Below the pieces are notes generated by a model, which was not told where the DNA came from, did no database searches, and saw nothing but the letters and a program-made list of their open reading frames with translations. From the NCBI RefSeq assembly GCF_900115005.1, contig NZ_FOUY01000002.1, forward strand, positions 186,001 to 250,000: a DNA stretch of 64,000 nucleotides. Direction: 5' to 3'. The stretch is from Pseudonocardia ammonioxydans. GTDB lineage: Bacteria > Actinomycetota > Actinomycetes > Mycobacteriales > Pseudonocardiaceae. Shown here in pieces: positions 37,667-45,957 of this stretch. Numbering within the stretch: position 1 is the first letter of the stretch; each line of letters opens with the position of its first letter. A program made the position numbers and the translations under genes.

Positions 37667-38815
37667 GTGATGAAGTCACTCGTCGTGTTGGGCAGTACCG
37701 GGTCGATCGGCACCCAGGCCCTCGATGTGATCACCAAGGCCGGCGGGTTCACGGTCGCCGGGCTGGCCGCGGGCGGTTCGGACGTGCCGCTGCTGCTCGC
37801 CCAGGTGCGTGCGCACGGGGTGCCGCGGGTCGCGGTGTCCTCCCCGTCCGCCGCCGCGCAGGTGCGCGAGGCGTTGCCCGGCGTCGAGGTGCTCGACGGG
37901 CCGGACGCCGCGGCCGAACTGGTCACGGCGTGCGGGGCCGACGTCGTGCTCAACGGCATCACCGGCTCCCGCGGGCTCGGCCCGACCCTGGCCGCGCTGC
38001 GGACGGGTGCCCGGCTGGCGCTGGCCAACAAGGAGTCGCTGGTCGCGGGCGGTCCGCTGGTGCTCGCTGCGGCCGAGCCCGGCCAGATCGTGCCGGTCGA
38101 CTCCGAGCACTCGGCGCTGGCCCAGTGCCTGCGCGGCGGTCGGGCGTCCGAGGTCGACCGGCTGGTGCTCACCGCGTCCGGCGGGCCGTTCCGCGGGCGT
38201 GGCCGGGAGTCCCTGGACGGCGTCACGGTCGAGCAGGCGCTGCAGCACCCCACCTGGGCCATGGGGCCGGTCATCACGATCAACTCGGCGACCCTGGTGA
38301 ACAAGGGCCTCGAGGTCATCGAGGCCCACCTGCTGTTCGGGATCCCGTACGACCGGATCGACGTCACGGTGCACCCGCAGTCGATCGTCCACTCGATGGT
38401 GACCTTCGCCGACGGCTCGACGATCGCCCAGGCGTCCCCGCCGGACATGCGGCTGCCGATCGCGCTGGCGCTGGGCTGGCCGGACCGCATCGCCGGCGCC
38501 GCACCCGCCTGCGACTTCACCGCGGCGCACACCTGGACCTTCGAGCCGCTCGACGACGACGCGTTCCCGGGCGTCCGGCTCGCCCGCGCCGCGGGGGAGC
38601 GGGGTGGCTGCCTGCCCGCGGTGCTCAACGCGGCGAACGAGGAGCTCGTCGAGGCCTTCGTCGCCGGCCGGATCGGGTACCTGGGCGTGACGGACCTGCT
38701 GGAAGGGGTCCTGGAGGCGGCCGACGCCTGGACGGGTGACCCGGCTACCGTGGCGGACGTGCTGGCGGCCGAGGAGTGGGCCCGCGCCCACGCGCGGGAG
38801 AGGGCGGCGTCGTGA
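37667..38815 (+). CDS. dxr: 1-deoxy-D-xylulose 5-phosphate reductoisomerase
   Basis: 382 residues from GTG 37667 (GGAGG ten bases upstream; ATG 37670 is the alternative). NADPH-binding [15 protein letters not shown], catalytic region [34 protein letters not shown]. Second step of the MEP isoprenoid pathway. The neighbours rip1 and ispG keep the typical actinobacterial order; the last codons overlap rip1 by GTGA. Confidence 0.97.
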   Translation: MMKSLVVLGSTGSIGTQALDVITKAGGFTVAGLAAGGSDVPLLLAQVRAHGVPRVAVSSPSAAAQVREALPGVEVLDGPDAAAELVTACGADVVLNGITGSRGLGPTLAALRTGARLALANKESLVAGGPLVLAAAEPGQIVPVDSEHSALAQCLRGGRASEVDRLVLTASGGPFRGRGRESLDGVTVEQALQHPTWAMGPVITINSATLVNKGLEVIEAHLLFGIPYDRIDVTVHPQSIVHSMVTFADGSTIAQASPPDMRLPIALALGWPDRIAGAAPACDFTAAHTWTFEPLDDDAFPGVRLARAAGERGGCLPAVLNAANEELVEAFVAGRIGYLGVTDLLEGVLEAADAWTGDPATVADVLAAEEWARAHARERAAS

Positions 38816-40116
38816 CCGTGCTCTGGACGATCGTCGGGATCGTCATCTTCTTCTTCGGGCTGCTCGTCTCCATCGCCTGGCACGAGCTCGGCCACTTCGC
38901 CACCGCCCGCTGGTTCGGGATCAAGGTCCCCGAGTTCATGGTCGGCTTCGGGCGCACGATCTGGTCGAGGAAGCGCGGGGAGACCGAGTACGGCATCAAG
39001 GCGGTCCCGCTCGGCGGCTACGTCCGCATGATCGGGATGCTGCCGCCGGCGCCGGGGAGCGGGCGGCTCGGCCGCAGCCGCCGGACCGGGCCGTTCCAGG
39101 GGCTGATGGACGACGCCCGGGCGCAGTCCCAGGCCGACGTCCTGCCCGAGGACGCGGACCGGCAGTTCTGGACCCGTGCGCCGTGGAAGCGGATCATTGT
39201 CATGTTCGCCGGGCCGTTCATGAACCTGATCCTTGCCGTCGGGTTGTTCGCCGGGATCCTGATGGGGATCGGGATCCCCACGGGAACCACGAACACGGTC
39301 GCCGAGGTCAGCCGCTGCGTCCTCCCGGCGACCGCGCAGACGACGGAGTGCCCGGCCGATGCGACCCCGTCGCCCGCGGCCGCGGCCGGTTTCCGGCCCG
39401 GTGACGTGATCGTCGAATTCCAGGGGCAGCCGTACGGGGCGGACGACTGGAACCGACTGCAGGAGGCGATCCGGGCGTCCTCGGGGGCCGTTGACATCGT
39501 CGTCGAGCGTGACGGGCAGCGAGTCCCGTTGCAGGCCACGCTGATCGAGAATCAGGTCCGCGACTTCGAGGACCCGAACCGGATCATCAGTGCGGGGTTC
39601 ATCGGACTCTCCCCGGTCCAGTTCTACGAGCGTCAAGGGCCAGGGGTCGTCGCCGAGCAGATCGGGGCGGTGATCGTCCGCACAGGGGAGGCGATCACCC
39701 AGATTCCGCAGCGCGTGCCAGCCCTGTTCGGTGCTGCGTTCCTGGGCGAGGAACGAGACCCACAGGGACCGATCGGCGTTGTCGGAGTCTCCCGGATCGG
39801 CGGTGAGATCCTCGCGCAGGACGAGCCGTGGCGAGCCGAGCTGAGCTTCTTCCTGCAGCTGCTCGCCGCCGTCAACGTGTCGCTGTTCCTGCTGAACCTG
39901 CTGCCGATCCCGCCGCTCGACGGCGGCCAGATCGTGCCGGCGATCTGGGAGGCGATCAAGCGCAATACCGCGAAGCTGCTCGGCCGGTCCGACCCCGGAC
40001 CGGTCGACGCGGCGAAACTGCTCCCGTTCGCCTACGTGTTCGTGCTGGTGTTCCTCGCGTTCAGCGCGGTCCTGCTCGTGGCCGACATCGTGAACCCGGT
40101 GCGGTTGCCGGGGTGA
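38812..40116 (+). CDS. rip1: Site-2 intramembrane metalloprotease, Rip1/RseP type
   Basis: 434 residues from GTG 38812. Zinc motif [13 protein letters not shown] in the first helix, a PDZ domain ([19 protein letters not shown]), and the third ligand in [10 protein letters not shown]. Cleaves anti-sigma factors within the membrane. Codon use around 39550-39830 is slightly less GC-biased than in the rest of the gene but the frame is intact. Confidence 0.95.
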   Translation: MTVLWTIVGIVIFFFGLLVSIAWHELGHFATARWFGIKVPEFMVGFGRTIWSRKRGETEYGIKAVPLGGYVRMIGMLPPAPGSGRLGRSRRTGPFQGLMDDARAQSQADVLPEDADRQFWTRAPWKRIIVMFAGPFMNLILAVGLFAGILMGIGIPTGTTNTVAEVSRCVLPATAQTTECPADATPSPAAAAGFRPGDVIVEFQGQPYGADDWNRLQEAIRASSGAVDIVVERDGQRVPLQATLIENQVRDFEDPNRIISAGFIGLSPVQFYERQGPGVVAEQIGAVIVRTGEAITQIPQRVPALFGAAFLGEERDPQGPIGVVGVSRIGGEILAQDEPWRAELSFFLQLLAAVNVSLFLLNLLPIPPLDGGQIVPAIWEAIKRNTAKLLGRSDPGPVDAAKLLPFAYVFVLVFLAFSAVLLVADIVNPVRLPG

Positions 40117-40604
40117 GCACGGTTTCGGACAACAGCCGCTCACTCGCGGTCTTCGACATCGACGGCGTGCTCGCCGACGTCTCGCACCGGCTGCACTTCC
40201 TCGACGTGCACCGGTGGGAGAAGTTCTTCGCCGCCGCGCACGCCGATCCGCTGCTCGACGAGGGCGCCGAGCGGCTCGAGGAGGCACTCGGCCTCTACGA
40301 CGTGGTGTACCTGACCGGTCGCCCGGAGCGGAACCGGCGTCTCACCGAGCGCTGGCTCGCGAGCTTCGGGCTGCCTACCGGTCCGCTGTTCATGCGTTCC
40401 GACGACGACCTGCGCCCCGCCCGCTACGTCAAACGCGAGGTGGTGCGGCGGCTGGCCCAGGAGCGGGAGGTCGCGATGATCCTCGACGACGACCCCGCCG
40501 TCGTCCGGGTGCTGGCCGACGACGGTTGGCCGGTCGAGCTGGCCACCTGGCTCCCGCACTCGTCCACGCTGCAGGACGCGCAGGAGAACCAGGGAAGAAC
40601 GTGA
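40113..40604 (+). CDS. HAD-superfamily phosphatase-like protein
   Basis: 163 residues from GTG 40113, overlapping the rip1 stop (GTGA). Motif I FDIDGVLAD, motif II TGRPERN, motif III region MILDDDPAVV: a complete HAD core with a minimal cap. Substrate unknown; it is the last gene before the low-GC island. Confidence 0.87.
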   Translation: MSTVSDNSRSLAVFDIDGVLADVSHRLHFLDVHRWEKFFAAAHADPLLDEGAERLEEALGLYDVVYLTGRPERNRRLTERWLASFGLPTGPLFMRSDDDLRPARYVKREVVRRLAQEREVAMILDDDPAVVRVLADDGWPVELATWLPHSSTLQDAQENQGRT

Positions 40605-40665
40605 CTGAATCTGACGTCCGGGTCTGCCCCAGCTCTGGTGCGGGCCTATTTTCTAGAACTATGTT

Positions 40666-41313
40666 TTAGTTTATGGATTTTTCCCTCATCAGCTTCAAGT
40701 AGTCTTGGTGCAAGAGAGCTGGGGTGACCTTGCTGCCAAGTGTCTCATGTCTTCTTATTGATGACCACTCGGTGTTGTAGCGGCCATCGCGGACACCAAG
40801 CGTGTTCAACTCCGAGAGTTGGCTGAGTGCGACGGTCTCAGGGAGATCTCTGCTTGTCTGCAGCACCGAAAACTGATATTTTGCGTCTACCGGGACTAGT
40901 GTTGTTGCTCCGGCGAAATCCCACGTCGAGCACGGTATAGGATTTCCGTCTAGGTAGACGGTCTTGGCTGACTTTGAATGGATTCGCCTCATCTCGGATT
41001 GCGCGAATTCGATTGCGGTAGGAATCAGGCCGGGGTGATGAGTCGACGATCCGTCTGGTAAGGTAGCCCCTACGTGCATAACCGCGGCAGTCTCGAGCAT
41101 CTCGCTAGGTGGCTGCACTGAGATTGGCGAGCGTATATAGAGGGCGGGCCTCCTGTCGTCGTGTCCAGTCTCCTGTAGGACCGAACAAATAGTCAAGGCT
41201 ACAGGCTGACGATTACCGGGGAGTCCCTCGATGTGGTCTATGTACTCGCCGATAAGACGAATGGCCTTACGATCTGCGACGATCGCCGTAATGTCATCCA
41301 TTTCGTAGTTCAC
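40666..41313 (-). CDS. Orphan protein in low-GC island
   Basis: 215 residues from GTG 41313 (GGAG five to six bases upstream; TATAGT about 70 bp upstream may be its -10). No signal peptide or membrane helix. Mixed alpha/beta composition, with Asp/Glu-rich start (DDITAIVADRKAIRLIGEYIDHIEGLPG) and a repeated use of H, T, S. I recognise no family. Codon use is unlike the neighbours, consistent with recent transfer. Confidence 0.7.
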   Translation of the reverse strand: MNYEMDDITAIVADRKAIRLIGEYIDHIEGLPGNRQPVALTICSVLQETGHDDRRPALYIRSPISVQPPSEMLETAAVMHVGATLPDGSSTHHPGLIPTAIEFAQSEMRRIHSKSAKTVYLDGNPIPCSTWDFAGATTLVPVDAKYQFSVLQTSRDLPETVALSQLSELNTLGVRDGRYNTEWSSIRRHETLGSKVTPALLHQDYLKLMREKSIN

Positions 41314-41428
41314 GCAGTCTCCAGTTGAAGCATCTGGCTCGAACGGTCACGCGGACGCACAGAGGTCCAAGAATACTATAGGGCTTCTATGGCTTCAGGT
41401 TCGTCCGATTGGGAGCCAAGCTTTGGAG

Positions 41429-41905
41429 TCATGCGATTGTACGTGGATCGGTCACTGTCACGCCGGAGCTGCAAGCGAGGGTGCCGTCACCTCGGACTAG
41501 CTGGGCGCCGACAGTGATTGAGGGTTCTGGGCTAGTGAAGTCAGCCTGTGCGCTTCCGCCGCTAGGCGAGGCGTCGAACGGCCCAAAGAACTCGGACGAG
41601 TTTGAGTCGCCAGCGATTATGTCGAAGGTGCCATTCTGGCCATTCAGGAAGCGGTTTATGTCAACCAGGTTGACTCGAAAATTGTATCGCCGCAATCCGG
41701 GAGCTGGGAACGGGTCCTCGACATCGGACGCTTGGACGCCAGTGACACCGAAAGAGTCTCCGCATGAAGCTTCTGTTGCTTGAATGAGCTGAGAGGTGCT
41801 CGCGGGTTCTGCGTGTGTGAATGGAGCGACAGCGGCCGTGACGAGGAGTGCAGTTGCCGCTGATGATGTGACGAGGAACTGGACAGTTCGTGTGAGAATG
41901 GTCAT
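41429..41905 (-). CDS. Secreted orphan protein in low-GC island
   Basis: 158 residues from ATG 41905; a longer start adds 12 residues. Sec-type signal peptide (LTRTVQFLVTSSAATALLVTAAVAPFTHA) with likely cleavage after THA. The mature part is Asp/Ser/Gly-rich with two cysteines (ASCGDSF near the start, LACSSG near the end), a likely disulfide, and beta-rich. No family recognised. Transcribed towards the 215-residue gene, 115 bp away. Confidence 0.72.
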   Translation of the reverse strand: MTILTRTVQFLVTSSAATALLVTAAVAPFTHAEPASTSQLIQATEASCGDSFGVTGVQASDVEDPFPAPGLRRYNFRVNLVDINRFLNGQNGTFDIIAGDSNSSEFFGPFDASPSGGSAQADFTSPEPSITVGAQLVRGDGTLACSSGVTVTDPRTIA

Positions 41906-42080
41906 GTTGGCATGATGCTCTTCCTTCGGATGTGGGGCCATGACTCGTTCGGGTCGTACTGTGTGAAACAGGGCGCGCTGAGTGCTCTCGATTGCGCAGG
42001 GCCACTTCTAACCGATGGGGCCATCTGGTCGGCGCGGGTGCTTCGTCTCACCACGGGGAGCGCCGCTTCAGGTGCGATGG

Positions 42081-42093
42081 GACACTTGGGGCC
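42081..42093 (+). promoter_or_regulatory. Putative leaderless -10 for ispG
   Basis: GACACT (42081-42086), 7 nt, GTG 42094. It lies at the island edge, so ispG probably has its own promoter here. Confidence 0.4.
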
Positions 42094-43251
42094 GTGAACG
42101 TCTCCCTGGGCATGCCGTCCGCGCCCGCGCCGACCCTGGCCCCGCGCCGGAAGACCCGGCAGCTGCAGGTCGGTCCGGTCGGCGTCGGTTCCGACCACCC
42201 GATCTCCGTGCAGTCGATGACGACCACCCTGACCTCCGACGTCAACGCGACCCTGCAGCAGATCGCCGAGCTGACGGCGTCGGGCTGCGACATCGTCCGG
42301 GTCGCGTGCCCGTCCGCCGACGACGCCGAGGCGCTGCCCGCGATCGCGCAGAAGTCGCAGATCCCGGTGATCGCGGACATCCACTTCCAGCCGAAGTACG
42401 TGTTCGCCGCGATCGAGGCCGGCTGCGCCGCGGTCCGGGTGAACCCCGGCAACATCCGCAAGTTCGACGACCAGGTCCGCGAGATCGCGCAGGCCGCGAA
42501 GGACCACGGCACGCCGATCCGGATCGGGGTCAATGCGGGGTCGCTGGACAAGCGGCTGATGGAGAAGCACGGCAAGGCGACTCCCGAGGCGCTGGCCGAG
42601 TCCGCGCTGTGGGAGGCGAGCCTGTTCGCCGAGCACGACTTCCACGACATCAAGATCTCGGTGAAGCACAACGACCCGGTCGTCATGGTGCGTGCCTACG
42701 AGCTGCTCGCCGAGCAGTGCGACTACCCGCTGCACCTCGGCGTCACCGAGGCCGGACCGGCGTTCCAGGGCACGATCAAGTCCGCCGTCGCGTTCGGTGC
42801 GCTGCTGCGCCAGGGGATCGGCGACACGATCCGCGTCTCGCTGTCGGCCCCGCCGGTCGAGGAGATCAAGGTCGGCCAGCAGATCCTCGAGTCGCTGAAC
42901 CTGCGTCCGCGCCGGCTGGAGATCGTCTCGTGCCCGTCCTGCGGCCGGGCCCAGGTCGACGTCTACAAGCTGGCCGACGAGGTCACCGCGGGGCTGAGCG
43001 GCATGGAGGTCCCGCTGCGGGTGGCCGTCATGGGCTGCGTCGTGAACGGCCCCGGCGAGGCCCGCGAGGCCGACCTCGGGGTCGCCTCCGGCAACGGCAA
43101 GGGCCAGATCTTCGTCAAGGGCGAGGTCATCAAGACCGTGCCCGAGCACAAGATCGTGGAGACCCTCATCGAGGAGGCCATGCGGATCGCCGAGGACATG
43201 GGCGAGCCGATCGACGGCGCGACCGGCGAGCCCCAGGTCACTGTCGGCTGA
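42094..43251 (+). CDS. ispG: 4-hydroxy-3-methylbut-2-enyl-diphosphate synthase
   Basis: 385 residues from GTG 42094 (ATG 42112 possible). TIM-barrel part ([36 protein letters not shown]) and the Fe-S cysteines in [13 protein letters not shown] and [10 protein letters not shown]. Penultimate step of the MEP pathway, complementing dxr in this cluster. Confidence 0.97.
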   Translation: MNVSLGMPSAPAPTLAPRRKTRQLQVGPVGVGSDHPISVQSMTTTLTSDVNATLQQIAELTASGCDIVRVACPSADDAEALPAIAQKSQIPVIADIHFQPKYVFAAIEAGCAAVRVNPGNIRKFDDQVREIAQAAKDHGTPIRIGVNAGSLDKRLMEKHGKATPEALAESALWEASLFAEHDFHDIKISVKHNDPVVMVRAYELLAEQCDYPLHLGVTEAGPAFQGTIKSAVAFGALLRQGIGDTIRVSLSAPPVEEIKVGQQILESLNLRPRRLEIVSCPSCGRAQVDVYKLADEVTAGLSGMEVPLRVAVMGCVVNGPGEAREADLGVASGNGKGQIFVKGEVIKTVPEHKIVETLIEEAMRIAEDMGEPIDGATGEPQVTVG

Positions 43252-43274
43252 TCCCGGCCCGGCATGCGCGTGGC

Positions 43275-44132
43275 ATGATGGTTTCCGTGCTGAGGGTGGC
43301 CGGAGCGCGGCTTCTCGACGATCGTCACCGGTGCGCGGTGCACGATGCGCTCGATGCAGATCCGGTCGCCTCCTGCATGGTCGCCGCGCGGGTCGAGGCC
43401 GTCGGGCTGGACCCGTGGCGCCTCGGCGGTGAGCTCTGGTCCTACGGCGGCGGGGCGGGCAGCGGCCTGGGCGGGCTCTGCTTTTCCGGTGCCAACCTCG
43501 TCCCGCTGCGCGGTGAGCGTGCCGCGCTGCGTGCCTTCGCCGACCGTGCCCGCCGTGCCGGGCGGGTCTGCTCGTCGCTGGTCGGCCGGGCCGAGCTGGT
43601 CATGCCGCTCTGGGAGGAGCTGGCCCCGGTCTGGGGGCCGGCCCGTGAGATCCGGGCCGACCAGCCGCTGATGACGCTGGACGACACCCCCGCGGTCGCG
43701 CCGGATCCACAGGTGCGTCCGGTGCGGATCGAGGAGCTCGACCGTTACCTGCCCGCGGCCGTCGCCATGTTCACCGAGGAGGTCGGCGTCGACCCCCGCG
43801 AGGGAGACGGTGGCGCCGGCTACCGGGCCCGGGTCGCCGAGCTGATCAACTCCGGGCGGGCCTTCGCCCGCTTCCACGACGGCGAGGTCGTGTTCAAGGC
43901 CGAGGTCGGCGCGATGTCGCGCACGGTCGGCCAGATCCAGGGCGTGTGGGTGAACCCGTCGTGGCGCGGGCACGGGCTCGGGACGGCCGGGACCGCGTCG
44001 GTCGCGGTCGCGCTGGCGTCGATGGGACGCCGCGCCAGCCTCTACGTCAACGCCTTCAACACCCCCGCCCGCGCCGCGTACCAGCGGGTGGGGTTCACGC
44101 AGGTCGCGCAGTTCGCGACCGTGCTGTTCTGA
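43275..44132 (+). CDS. GNAT acetyltransferase with DUF4081-type N-domain
   Basis: 285 residues from ATG 43275; ATG 43278 and GTG 43287 are alternatives. N-terminal domain about residues 1-140, then a GNAT domain with acetyl-CoA loop IQGVWVNPSWRGHGLGTAGTASV and YVNAFNTPARAAYQRVGF. This gene follows ispG in mycobacteria too. Its last 38 bp overlap the convergent FAD monooxygenase gene. Confidence 0.9.
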   Translation: MMVSVLRVAGARLLDDRHRCAVHDALDADPVASCMVAARVEAVGLDPWRLGGELWSYGGGAGSGLGGLCFSGANLVPLRGERAALRAFADRARRAGRVCSSLVGRAELVMPLWEELAPVWGPAREIRADQPLMTLDDTPAVAPDPQVRPVRIEELDRYLPAAVAMFTEEVGVDPREGDGGAGYRARVAELINSGRAFARFHDGEVVFKAEVGAMSRTVGQIQGVWVNPSWRGHGLGTAGTASVAVALASMGRRASLYVNAFNTPARAAYQRVGFTQVAQFATVLF

Positions 44133-45393
44133 ACCCGGTGCTCCGCACTCCGGTTCGCGAGCGGGCGACTGCCCGGACGGCTGTGGGCCGGAGGGCTGCG
44201 ATCCCGCCGGCCGCCCGGAGCAGTAGCCCACCCACCGGACCCGACAGCCGTCGCTGGACGGTGAGCGGGCCCAGCGACTCCCGGACCGCGGCCGGGGCGT
44301 AGGTCGCCATCTCTCGCTCGTAGTCGTGCAGCGCGAGCGGGACGGTCGTCGCGCCGTCCCGGGCCCGGAGCAGATGCCGGACGAGGACGTCGGCGTCCCG
44401 GATCGCGGTCGCCGCGCCCTGTCCACCGGTCGGCGGCATCGCGTGGACCGCGTCGCCGATCGCGGTCACCGTGCCGGAGGGCCACGGCGCCGGGTCGGCG
44501 CCGGGATCGGCGGCCCGGAACCGGAAGTGCGCGGCGCTCGCCGGGTCCGCCCGCCGGGCCAGCTCCCGCAGGTTCGGGTGCCAGTTGTGCAGCAGGTCGC
44601 CGAGGAGCGCGACGAGACCGGGGCCGTCGAGGCCGGCGGGGTCGCACGGGAAGCTGCCGGTGGCCGCCATCGGCCCGAGCACCAGCGAGGCGGGCTCCCG
44701 GACGGCCGTCGGCTCGGTGCAGGTCAGCGGGTCAACCGCGCTGCGGGCCGGGTCGTGCACGCTCAGGAACACTCCCAGGCCGCCGGCGGCGACCGCGAGC
44801 GCCGGTCCGGCCTCGAGCGCGGCCGGGAGCAGCGCGCGGGCGGCGGCGTCGAGCGGGACCTTCCCGGCGAGCCCGTCGACGCCGACCGGCCGGGCCAACG
44901 GCCTGCCGGCGAGCGCGCGGGCCACCACCGAGGCCGTGCCGTCCGCTCCGACGAGCACGTCCGCGATCTCCGTGCCGCCGTCGTGCTCGACCCGCGGCCG
45001 ACCGTCGGGGGCGAGCGTGTGGTTGCGGTACGCCGAACCCCACCGGACGTCGAGACCGTGCGCCAGCAGTGTGCGCAGCGGGATCCGGCCGATCATCAAC
45101 CGGGGCCCGGGCGGCATCGTCTCGGACGCCAGGACCCGCATCCGGTGGTCGCAGATCGAGAACCTGCGGAACGCCTGCTCGCCCGCCGCCGACGCCGACA
45201 CCGCCTGCAGCACCCCCGGCGGGAGCAGCCGCGCCAGTGCCGCGCAGGCGTGGTCGTCCAGGTGCAGCCGGTAGCCGCCGGTGTCCTCCGGCCGGGCGTC
45301 GGGCTCGAGGACCACCACCTCGACCCCGGCCCGCTGCAGGCCCTGGGCGAGGGCCAGCCCGCCGATCCCACCGCCCGCCACGACGATCCGCAT
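44095..45393 (-). CDS. FAD-dependent aromatic-type monooxygenase
   Basis: 432 residues. FAD-binding GGGIGGLALAQGLQRAGVEVVVLE at the start, the DG motif VLVGADGTASVVARAL, and GDAVHAMPPTGGQGAATAIRDADVL near the end, typical of p-hydroxybenzoate-hydroxylase-like enzymes. Substrate unknown. Divergent from a MarR regulator, suggesting control of a xenobiotic or antibiotic response. The C-terminal Arg/Thr-rich tail overlaps the GNAT gene. Confidence 0.9.
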   Translation of the reverse strand: MRIVVAGGGIGGLALAQGLQRAGVEVVVLEPDARPEDTGGYRLHLDDHACAALARLLPPGVLQAVSASAAGEQAFRRFSICDHRMRVLASETMPPGPRLMIGRIPLRTLLAHGLDVRWGSAYRNHTLAPDGRPRVEHDGGTEIADVLVGADGTASVVARALAGRPLARPVGVDGLAGKVPLDAAARALLPAALEAGPALAVAAGGLGVFLSVHDPARSAVDPLTCTEPTAVREPASLVLGPMAATGSFPCDPAGLDGPGLVALLGDLLHNWHPNLRELARRADPASAAHFRFRAADPGADPAPWPSGTVTAIGDAVHAMPPTGGQGAATAIRDADVLVRHLLRARDGATTVPLALHDYEREMATYAPAAVRESLGPLTVQRRLSGPVGGLLLRAAGGIAALRPTAVRAVARSRTGVRSTGFRTARSRTARPA

Positions 45394-45417
45394 CACGTTC
45401 CCCCACCAGTACGTAAC

Positions 45418-45450
45418 AGGTGCCTGATTCACTACAAGGTGCCTGATAGT
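45418..45450. promoter_or_regulatory. Direct-repeat operator between monooxygenase and MarR genes
   Basis: AGGTGCCTGAT occurs at 45418-45428 and again at 45437-45447, 19 bp apart (about two helical turns), in the 66-bp divergent gap. GATAGT (45445-45450) could be a -10 for the MarR gene. Confidence 0.55.
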
Positions 45451-45459
45451 CTGCGGATC

Positions 45460-45906
45460 GTGCAAGACGACGCCGTCCCGCTCTGGGAGCTCGTGCGCAC
45501 CGCCCACGTCGTCGCGCGGGGTTTCCACCGGGTGTTCGCCGAGGCGGGGCTGACGCCGACCCAGTTCGGGGTGCTCGCCGAGATCGCCGACCGGGAACGC
45601 GCCGGGGCCCCGTCGCCGTCGCAGGCCGAGCTGGCCCGGGTCGTGCTGCTGCGCCCGCAGAGCGTGGGCGAACTGGTCGGCGACCTCGTCGGGCGCGGGC
45701 TGGTCCGCCGGGACGGCCCCGGTGGGCGCGGCCGCCGGGCCGGGCTGGAGCTGACCGCCGACGGGCGGGTGGCGCTGGATCGGGCGTGGCCGCTGGTCCG
45801 GGCGTTCAACGCGGCCGAGTCCCTCGGACTCGACGACGACCGGGCGGCTGAGCTCGTCGCGATGCTGCGGACCGTGCGGGAGTCGCTGTCGGCCCGGGAG
45901 CGGTGA
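45460..45906 (+). CDS. MarR-family transcriptional regulator
   Basis: 148 residues from GTG 45460. Winged helix with SQAELARVVLLRPQSVGELVGDLVGRGLVRRDGPGGRGRRAGLELT, typical MarR. Most likely represses itself and the divergent monooxygenase and responds to a small aromatic ligand (inference from family and layout). Confidence 0.92.
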   Translation: MQDDAVPLWELVRTAHVVARGFHRVFAEAGLTPTQFGVLAEIADRERAGAPSPSQAELARVVLLRPQSVGELVGDLVGRGLVRRDGPGGRGRRAGLELTADGRVALDRAWPLVRAFNAAESLGLDDDRAAELVAMLRTVRESLSARER

Positions 45907-45943
45907 GCCTCGGGGCTTCATCTCCACGTGATCTCCCGGGCGG

Positions 45944-45957
45944 CATACTCGACGACC
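45944..45957 (+). promoter_or_regulatory. Putative leaderless -10 for the penicillin-binding protein gene
   Basis: CATACT (45944-45949), 8 nt, GTG 45958. Confidence 0.4.

Larger units (their letters stand above)
40610..42080. mobile_element. Low-GC island with two orphan genes
   Basis: GC falls to about 50% by eye (for example 40650-41450) between flanks well above 70%, with codons such as ATA, TTA and AGA that are avoided elsewhere. It lies exactly between the HAD gene and ispG, genes that are usually adjacent in this cluster. No integrase, transposase, terminal repeat or clear target duplication was found, so the entry mechanism is unknown. The exact borders are estimated to within tens of bases. 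Confidence 0.75.

Noticed and set aside
41409..41783. Plus-strand gene of 124 codons in the island
   Set aside because: The minus strand of the same DNA encodes a protein with a clear signal peptide and a ribosome-binding region; the plus frame has no comparable feature.
40600..42100. Insertion sequence or integrated phage as the origin of the island
   Set aside because: No transposase or integrase, terminal inverted repeat, or convincing target duplication could be found at either edge.
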